From Gordonia polyisoprenivorans NBRC 16320 = JCM 10675 (GTDB lineage: Bacteria > Actinomycetota > Actinomycetes > Mycobacteriales > Mycobacteriaceae): 64,000 nt of DNA. Of the stretch, positions 58,688 to 64,000 are shown one piece after another; position 1 is the first letter of the stretch; each line of letters starts with the position of its first letter. The stretch lies in the NCBI RefSeq assembly GCF_000241325.1, contig NZ_BAEI01000064.1:1-64000 (forward strand). Direction: 5' to 3'. The notes beneath the pieces were generated by a model. The model was not told where the DNA came from. It saw nothing but the letters and a program-made list of their open reading frames with translations, and searched no databases. The position numbers and the translations under genes were made by a program.

Positions 58688-59425
58688 ATGCCCGCAAACG
58701 CCCCCGGCCGGGTTGCCGGCAAGGTCGCCATCGTCACGGGTGGAGCGAACGGAATGGGTGCGGCGCATGCCCGTGTGCTCGTGGAGCATGGCGCGAAGGT
58801 CGTCATCGCCGATCTGGCTGACGACCGCGGCAATGCTCTGGCAAGTGAACTCGGTGGCGCGGCACTTTTTGCCCACCTCGATGTCACCGACGCAGAACAA
58901 TGGCGATCGGTGGTGGCAACCGCAGGCGAGGCGTTCGGACCGGTGACTGTGCTGATCAACAATGCCGGGATTCTGCTCACCGACTCCGTCGAGTCGGTGA
59001 GCGAGCAGGATTATCGAAAGACGGTCGAGGTCAATCAGATTGGACCATACCTCGGAATGCAGGCGGTGATACCGGGGATGAAGGCTGCCGGATCGGGTTC
59101 GATCATCAACGTGTCCTCGACTGCGGGAATAGTGGGCATCGCCGAGAATTTTGCCTATTCGGCCACGAAGTGGGCGGTCCGCGGGATGACGAAAGCGGCA
59201 GCTGTCGATCTCGCACCACACCGGATACGCGTCAACGCGATACTGCCGGGTGAGGTCCATACCCGGATGATCGCCGACCTTGACCTCGATGTCTCCGACA
59301 CCCCGTTGCACAGATTCGGTGACCCCCGCGAGATCGCTCTGCTCGCGCTCTATCTGGCATCCGATGAATCCGCCTACACCACAGGTGCCGATCACGTCAT
59401 CGACGGTGGGTACAGCGTTCCCTGA
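58688..59425 (+). CDS. short-chain dehydrogenase/reductase (3alpha/20beta-HSD-like)
   Basis: A 245-residue SDR with TGGANGMGAAHARVLVEHGAKV (near 17-38; TGxxxGxG), VADLADDRG-like IADLADDRG, NNAGIL, a catalytic Ser in VSSTAG and YSATK, and a closing TGADHVIDGGYSVP. This subgroup oxidises steroid, terpene or alicyclic alcohols with NAD. ATG 58688 is preferred because GGAG lies 6-7 bases upstream; GTG 58655 has no site. It is the first gene of the cluster. Confidence 0.88.
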   Translation: MPANAPGRVAGKVAIVTGGANGMGAAHARVLVEHGAKVVIADLADDRGNALASELGGAALFAHLDVTDAEQWRSVVATAGEAFGPVTVLINNAGILLTDSVESVSEQDYRKTVEVNQIGPYLGMQAVIPGMKAAGSGSIINVSSTAGIVGIAENFAYSATKWAVRGMTKAAAVDLAPHRIRVNAILPGEVHTRMIADLDLDVSDTPLHRFGDPREIALLALYLASDESAYTTGADHVIDGGYSVP

Positions 59426-59743
59426 GACGTTCCTACATCTCGCGGACGGCTCCTGTCCGAATTTCGGCCACCACACCGGCGCCTCGCGGGTGGTCGGGCC
59501 CCTGGTCGTCGATGATTTAATACGCCGTTATTTAACGTAGCTGTCCACAGGATCGGACTTGCGCGGTCTTCCTGGTGGAGCCGGACTGTCCCCACGGCGC
59601 ACGCCGGGGGCGCCCCGATATGCGAGAAGAGCCGAGAAGCTGCGTCGTTGGGATTCAGTGGGGGACTGCTGCCATAACGACTCGCCCCTCGTCGATGTTT
59701 CCCTTTGGTCGAGAACGGCGGGGTGTCGGTGTGCTCCTTCCTG

Positions 59744-59772
59744 TTGACAGCTGCGACAGACTAACTTAAATT
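59744..59772 (+). promoter_or_regulatory. promoter of the APC permease-SDR-P450 transcription unit
   Basis: -35 TTGACA (59744-59749), 17-base spacer, -10 TAAATT (59767-59772). The -10 lies inside the near-palindrome TAACTTAAATTAACGT, so a bound repressor would cover it. The start codon is about 180 bases downstream, giving a long leader. Confidence 0.75.
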
Positions 59773-59779
59773 AACGTTC
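59762..59779. promoter_or_regulatory. second copy of the AT-rich operator-like motif
   Basis: TAACTTAAATTAACGTTC shares TAAC-TAAATTAA-GT with the site at 58613-58630. Two such sites before two units of one cluster point to a common, probably TetR- or GntR-type, regulator not encoded in the window. Confidence 0.6.
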
Positions 59780-59960
59780 ATTCGAGTGGCTGTGGTCTGT
59801 GCCACACTCTCGATTCGAGGCCGATATGTCCAGTGGGCTGAGGCTTCGATACCCGATGTCAGCGAACGTGAGCCGCAGACATCTCATCGCTGTGCGGCCA
59901 TCACATCGACGTGGCGGCTTCCTCCAATCCTTGAACGGTTCAACCGAAAGGGACCAGTAG

Positions 59961-61445
59961 ATGACCACACACGACGGAGTCGGACCGGCAATTGTCGCCC
60001 CCGGCCAGGCACACCCCCCAACGATCATCGGCAGCGGGCGACAAGGGCGACTCGAAGGCAGGATGGGGGGCGTCTCGCTGGCGCTCACCGTGCTGGCCTT
60101 TTCGGCGCCGCTATCGGTGGTCAGCGGTTACATCCCGTTCACCATCGTCTTCAACGGCATGGGGGCGCCATTCGCCTTCGTGCTCGCCACGGCCATCCTG
60201 CTGCTCTTCAGTGTTGGCTACGTGACGATGGCCAAGTGGCTCCCGCGTCCGGGTGCCTTCTACGCATTCATCAGTACAGGACTGGGCAAGGCGACCGGGC
60301 TGGGGGCGGCCTATCTCGCCTGGATCTCCTACCTGCTTGTGCTGACCGGGACGTGTGCGTTCCTGGGTATCAGCGCAACCGCCCTCATCGAGAACTTCGG
60401 CGGCTCGCACACGCCGTGGTGGTTGTGGTCGACGCTTGCCTGGCTGCTCGTGTCGGTTCTCGGGTACTTCAACATCGAGTTGTCGGCGAAGGTCTTGTCG
60501 ATCGCAATGGTGCTGGAGGTGACTCTCGTCGTCATCTTCGATGCGTTCGTCGTCGGCCAGGGCGGCTCCGAAGGGTTGTCAGCCAACCCGTTTTCTCCAA
60601 TCACGTTCCTACACGGCGATATCGGCGTGACGATGCTCTTCGCAATGATGGTCTTCATGGGCTTCGAGGCCACCGCAATCTTCCGGGAGGAGGTGCGGGA
60701 TCCCGAAAAGACCATCCCGCGTGCGACTTACGGCGCAGTCATCTTCGTGGGCGTGCTGTACACGGCTTCTTGCTACGCGCTGGTCGTTGCTTTCGGCTCC
60801 AGGGCCGTCGATACGGCAACCGCTGCTCCGGCGCAGATGTTCAACAAGGCGATCGGAGACTTCGTGAACCCAGTCTTCGTGAATATCGCATTGACGCTCG
60901 TCATCACCTCGGTGCTTGCTGCGATGCTCTCCATTCACAACGTCATCGCGAGGTATGCGTACAACCTTTCCACTGACGGGGCCCTGCCTCGCTACTTCTC
61001 ACAGGTCCACGCGCGACATGGGTCGCCCGCTCGTGCATCGAATCTCGTTGCCGCGGCGGCAGGACTCGTAGTTCTGGGAATGGCCACACTACCATTCGAC
61101 GAAAATGTGCTGTACGCACAGTTGGTCGGTCTCGGTTCGCTCGGCGTCCTGGCCCTGATGGCGGTTGTCAGTATCTCCGTGGTCGTCTGGTTCGCACGCA
61201 AACGCGGCATGATCTCCGAGAGCGCGCTGAAATGTTACGTCGCTCCCGGCATTGCTGCAGTCGCGCTCACGGTTACCGTCATACTCGCGGTGCTGCATCT
61301 CGAACTCCTGGTCGGCGGCGAGCCCGGCCAGTACACATGGCTGATCGCCATACTCGCGGCAATCTTTGCGACCGGAGTGTTGGTCGCTCTGTACTTCCGG
61401 CGTGCCCGTCCGGAGAAGTACGTCCATCTGGGTCGGACGGACTGA
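59961..61445 (+). CDS. APC-superfamily amino acid/amine permease
   Basis: A 494-residue permease with about 12 TM. TM1 has VLAFSAPLSVVSGYIPF (unwound-helix region), followed by LPRPGAFYAFISTGLG, the FMGFEATAIFREEVRDPEKTIPRATYGAV block typical of APC proteins (F-x-GFE-x-x-ae-E-x-xdP), and SIHNVIARYAYNLSTDGALP. ATG 59961 has GAAAGGGA 7 bases upstream. Amines or amino acids are usual substrates; the SDR/P450 context suggests an unusual small molecule. Confidence 0.9.
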   Translation: MTTHDGVGPAIVAPGQAHPPTIIGSGRQGRLEGRMGGVSLALTVLAFSAPLSVVSGYIPFTIVFNGMGAPFAFVLATAILLLFSVGYVTMAKWLPRPGAFYAFISTGLGKATGLGAAYLAWISYLLVLTGTCAFLGISATALIENFGGSHTPWWLWSTLAWLLVSVLGYFNIELSAKVLSIAMVLEVTLVVIFDAFVVGQGGSEGLSANPFSPITFLHGDIGVTMLFAMMVFMGFEATAIFREEVRDPEKTIPRATYGAVIFVGVLYTASCYALVVAFGSRAVDTATAAPAQMFNKAIGDFVNPVFVNIALTLVITSVLAAMLSIHNVIARYAYNLSTDGALPRYFSQVHARHGSPARASNLVAAAAGLVVLGMATLPFDENVLYAQLVGLGSLGVLALMAVVSISVVVWFARKRGMISESALKCYVAPGIAAVALTVTVILAVLHLELLVGGEPGQYTWLIAILAAIFATGVLVALYFRRARPEKYVHLGRTD

Positions 61446-61513
61446 CTGTCCCGATCGTCGATCACCTCTACCCCCGCACCCTGATCACGGTGCATTCTTG
61501 TGAAAGGTCGAAC

Positions 61514-62338
61514 ATGACGAACAACAACGGATGCCTGGCAGAACGAGTCGCCATCGTCACCGGAGCCGGACGTGGCATCGGAGCTGCGATCGCCCGACGC
61601 TTGGCGAACGACGGCGCTCACGTCCTACTCGTTGGCCGCCGACGTCCTCCCCTGGAAGAGACCAAGACTGCGATCATCGACGCAGGCGGTACCGCGGATA
61701 TTGCCACAGGCGACATCTCGGTCGAGAGCGACGTCGACGCGGTGGTCAACCACGCGGTGAAGACGTGGGGTCGAGTCGATGTGCTCGTCAATAACGCTGC
61801 GGTCTACGACGAGCCACCGTTCATGGAAGTCTCACCCGACGCCTTCCGTACCACCTTCGACGTCAATGTTGTTGGCACATACATGATGTCGCAGCGCGCT
61901 GCCAAAGAGATGATCGGTGCCGGCAAAGGGTCGATCGTGCACATCTCATCAATCGACATCTATGGGGCCGACGGCCCGGTCAGCGCGTACACAGCGACGA
62001 AAGCTGCCGTATCGAGCCTTGCGCGAACGATGACGATGGAACTGGCGCCGTTGGGGATTCGCGTCAACACCGTGGCGCCGGGCTTTATCAATGCCGACAT
62101 GCTGCTCAAGACATCGACACCGGCTGTCATCGAGCACATGACCACAGATTTCACACGCGTTCCGCTCCGACGTCTGGTCGAGCCGGCAGAAGTTGCAGCC
62201 GCGGTGTCGTTCCTGGTCTCGGACGAGGCTTCGGCGATCAGCGGAATCGATCTGGTTGTCGACGGTGGATTGACGTCGAACCTCTACGCGATGGAGACCC
62301 TGCCCGACGACATGATTCCGCTCGGAACCGGCGAGTGA
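61514..62338 (+). CDS. short-chain dehydrogenase/reductase, second of the cluster
   Basis: A 274-residue SDR with TGAGRGIGAAIARRLANDG (17-35), NNAAVYDEPPF, a catalytic Ser in ISSIDIYG, YTATK and a closing ISGIDLVVDGGLTSN. A 20-residue tail (ETLPDDMIPLGTGE) follows. It lies 68 bases after the permease stop, and the P450 gene follows 35 bases after its own stop. It is distinct in sequence from the 58688 SDR, so two successive alcohol oxidations are possible. Confidence 0.88.
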   Translation: MTNNNGCLAERVAIVTGAGRGIGAAIARRLANDGAHVLLVGRRRPPLEETKTAIIDAGGTADIATGDISVESDVDAVVNHAVKTWGRVDVLVNNAAVYDEPPFMEVSPDAFRTTFDVNVVGTYMMSQRAAKEMIGAGKGSIVHISSIDIYGADGPVSAYTATKAAVSSLARTMTMELAPLGIRVNTVAPGFINADMLLKTSTPAVIEHMTTDFTRVPLRRLVEPAEVAAAVSFLVSDEASAISGIDLVVDGGLTSNLYAMETLPDDMIPLGTGE

Positions 62339-62373
62339 GCGACATACAAGCTGCCATCAATCAGGAGATCAAT

Positions 62374-63579
62374 GTGACAACTCGACCCCTCGAAGCAACG
62401 TCAACCAGTCCCACATATCAGCACTTCCCCTGGGACAAACCAGAATTCACCCTTGACCCCTATCCCTGGTACGCGCGGGCCCTCCGGGAAGCACCAGTGA
62501 TCTACGACGACCTGGGCTTCTACATTGTCTCCCGGTACGAGGACGTCATGGAATTCGGGAAGCATCCGAGCATGTCCGTCGAGCCGGGCTGGGACCAGGC
62601 CGGCCCTTGGGCTGTCGTGCGAGACACGGTCATCGGCAAGGACCTGCCCGACCATACCCGCCTACGGCGACAGACGAACAAATGGTTCGGCCCGAAGGTC
62701 GTCGACAAGTGGACGATGACGACGAAAGCCGTGACGGATGAACTCCTCGCCGCGCGTCCCGACAACCTTCTCGACGGATGGCACGACCTATCGGTTCTTC
62801 CCACGCACCAGACCATGTGCCGCGTCCTCGGAGTAACCGAGGCGGGAGCCGGGGACGTCCAAGAGTCGATGTTCGAGACCATGCCGATGCTGGCCGCGAT
62901 CCCCGAACGCGGCACCCTCGGGCGCGCAGAGAAGGGATTCGACGAACTGACCGCGCGACTGGACGAACTCATCGAAGAGAAGCGACAAAACCCTGACGCC
63001 GGGCTCCTGTCGACCCTCCTGTCCGCAGCGGCGAACGGGGAGATCAGCGACCGCGAAGCGCGTGCGACAGCGCTGATGCTTTACAGCCTCGGGCACATGG
63101 ACGTCGGGTACCTGATCGCAGCAGGGTTGAACATCTTCGCCGCGCGACCCGACATCTATGCGCGATATCGATATGATGGCGAAGTTCGCGACGCCGTGAT
63201 CAACGAAATTGCGCGATACGATCCACCAGAACTGTGTTTCTACCGGGTGGCGAAATCCGACATCGCCATCCGATCGGTCGAGATCCCGGCCGGTTCGAAG
63301 GTTCGCTTCATGATCGGCGCTGCGAATCGCGATCCTGATGTCTTCTCTGATCCACAAGAGTTCACTCCGGACCGCCCGTCTCGAGAGAGCCGCAACCTCT
63401 CCTTCGGGGTGGGATCGCATAGCTGTGTAGGGCAACACATCTCACGCGCACAGGCGCGAGTGGTGTTCGATGTCCTTGCCGACCACTTCAGTGGGATCGA
63501 ATTCGCGGGGGCTGTGGAGATGGACAACACCGACTTTTCCCGGCACTTCACATCTCTCCCTCTACGCCTGATTCCCTGA
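62374..63579 (+). CDS. cytochrome P450 with non-canonical I-helix
   Basis: A 401-residue bacterial class I P450. The heme loop is FGVGSHSCVG (Cys ligand), ExxR is EIARYD, and the C-helix region DHTRLRRQTNKWF carries the heme-propionate His/Arg. The I-helix reads SLGHMDVGYLI: the usual [AG]-G-x-[DE]-T has Asp but Val in place of the Thr that helps O2 activation. GTG 62374 is chosen because AGGAG lies 6 bases upstream; GTG 62335 would overlap the SDR stop but lacks a site. No ferredoxin or reductase gene is adjacent in the window. Confidence 0.9.
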   Translation: MTTRPLEATSTSPTYQHFPWDKPEFTLDPYPWYARALREAPVIYDDLGFYIVSRYEDVMEFGKHPSMSVEPGWDQAGPWAVVRDTVIGKDLPDHTRLRRQTNKWFGPKVVDKWTMTTKAVTDELLAARPDNLLDGWHDLSVLPTHQTMCRVLGVTEAGAGDVQESMFETMPMLAAIPERGTLGRAEKGFDELTARLDELIEEKRQNPDAGLLSTLLSAAANGEISDREARATALMLYSLGHMDVGYLIAAGLNIFAARPDIYARYRYDGEVRDAVINEIARYDPPELCFYRVAKSDIAIRSVEIPAGSKVRFMIGAANRDPDVFSDPQEFTPDRPSRESRNLSFGVGSHSCVGQHISRAQARVVFDVLADHFSGIEFAGAVEMDNTDFSRHFTSLPLRLIP

Positions 63580-63613
63580 TCATTCATAGACCACTGTACG
63601 GAGCGAATTCTCG

Positions 63614-63928
63614 ATGTACATCGTCGTCCGGAGTACGCGAATCGACCTGATGGCTCGCAACGATCTGGAACACCTCGAAGTGACGACCGATCTGGAGAAC
63701 TCGGCACTCGCCACCTCACTGCGAGCAGTGGGTGTTGGTTACGCCGACGGCACCCACTGCTACATCAACGCTTTGTGGTTGAGACGTCAAGCCTCTGGTC
63801 TCAACTGGCATGCGCAACTCGACGAACTACTGTCGTTTGCAGCCAGCCGTAACCGGTTTGACGGTCTGTATGTGAGAGTTCCGACAAAGCGCCGTCATGG
63901 TTCGCCGCGGCAAACCATGACGGCGTGA
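63614..63928 (+). CDS. small hypothetical protein after the P450 gene
   Basis: A 104-residue frame (or 92 from ATG 63650), basic at the C-terminus, with a central VGYADGTHCYINALWLRRQASG and RNRFDGLYVRVP. Codon use is like that of the cluster genes. Its last 12 codons coincide with a strong 12-bp hairpin, so either the terminator lies inside the gene or the frame is fortuitous. No family recognised. Confidence 0.45.
   Translation: MYIVVRSTRIDLMARNDLEHLEVTTDLENSALATSLRAVGVGYADGTHCYINALWLRRQASGLNWHAQLDELLSFAASRNRFDGLYVRVPTKRRHGSPRQTMTA
63891..63924. terminator. 12-bp perfect hairpin at the end of the P450 cluster
   Basis: GCCGTCATGGTT (63891-63902) pairs perfectly with AACCATGACGGC (63913-63924) around CGCCGCGGCA. 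It lies between the P450 unit and a convergent gene at the window edge, the right place for a bidirectional terminator. Confidence 0.75.
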
Positions 63929-63949
63929 TCCCATCCCGTCGAGCCCTGT

Positions 63950-64000
63950 TCAATCGCCGAGATGCTCACCGAACCAAGCGAGTGCGGCCTCGGCTGTGAC
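63950..64000 (-). CDS. C-terminal end of a leftward gene cut by the window edge
   Basis: The last 16 codons (TAEAALAWFGEHLGD then TGA at 63950-63952) end like many alpha/beta-hydrolases (AWFxxHLG). This is too short for assignment; only the frame, the stop and the position after a terminator are seen. Confidence 0.45.
   Translation of the reverse strand, partial: VTAEAALAWFGEHLGD

Larger units (their letters stand above)
59426..59960. other. 535-base gap with promoter and operator but no gene
   Basis: No protein-like frame is seen on either strand. AT-rich islands lie at about 59512-59541 (gatttaatac, gttatttaacg) and 59760-59782. The right part holds the permease promoter. Confidence 0.5.

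Overview
The window is high-GC DNA from a mycolic-acid actinomycete. Gordonia or a close relative (Rhodococcus, Dietzia, Mycobacterium) fits best. The evidence is a DUF222/13E12-type gene fragment, a pth-rplY-prs-glmU-TetR-mfd-mazG gene order that matches (from memory) the Rv1014c-Rv1021 region of M. tuberculosis, many apparently leaderless genes, and a tRNA-Gln. The species cannot be fixed from sequence alone.

1-20 kb is mostly chromosomal backbone: a DUF222 fragment, a lipoprotein gene and prfC, two KAS III (FabH-like) paralogues, a DrrAB-type ABC exporter, a PQQ-repeat membrane protein, pth and rplY, an epoxide-hydrolase-like protein, a GYF_2/TM2 plus DUF2752 pair, asnB, arsC overlapping an MFS gene, prs, glmU, a FabG-like SDR and tRNA-Gln(UUG). 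Three copies of a roughly 60-bp intergenic hairpin repeat lie here.

20-43.6 kb separates glmU/tRNA-Gln from the TetR-mfd-mazG continuation of the backbone and looks accessory. It holds a vanillate-demethylase-type operon (oxygenase, reductase, aromatic-acid symporter) behind a strong promoter with a perfect operator-like palindrome. It also holds a citrate-lyase-beta-like gene, mqo with a divergent LysR gene, and a peptide-type ABC operon whose last gene fuses a permease to two ATPases. Then come two leaderless small enzymes, a secreted protein, a Ser/Thr kinase, a DHA2 exporter with its TetR gene, and a four-gene glycine-betaine-type ABC operon.

43.6-51.6 kb returns to backbone: TetR, a 159-bp MITE-like element, a DODA-type dioxygenase, mfd, an M48-like peptidase and mazG. 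51.6-56.1 kb is a phosphonate-type catabolic cassette: GntR/UTRA regulator, OPA-type MFS transporter, phosphonatase-like HAD hydrolase and FAD oxidoreductase. 56.2-57.2 kb is a graveyard of broken gene pieces (an unknown C-terminus, an amidohydrolase with two nonsense codons, an acetoacetyl-CoA synthetase C-terminus). 57.2-64 kb is an accessory cluster: an MFS gene, then SDR, APC permease, SDR and a cytochrome P450 with an unusual I-helix, with shared AT-rich near-palindromes upstream of two transcription units. The window ends in a small ORF, a strong hairpin and the last codons of another gene.

The best candidates for something under-described are the phosphonate cassette with its unusual transporter, the P450/SDR/APC cluster, the hairpin repeat family and the MITE-like element.
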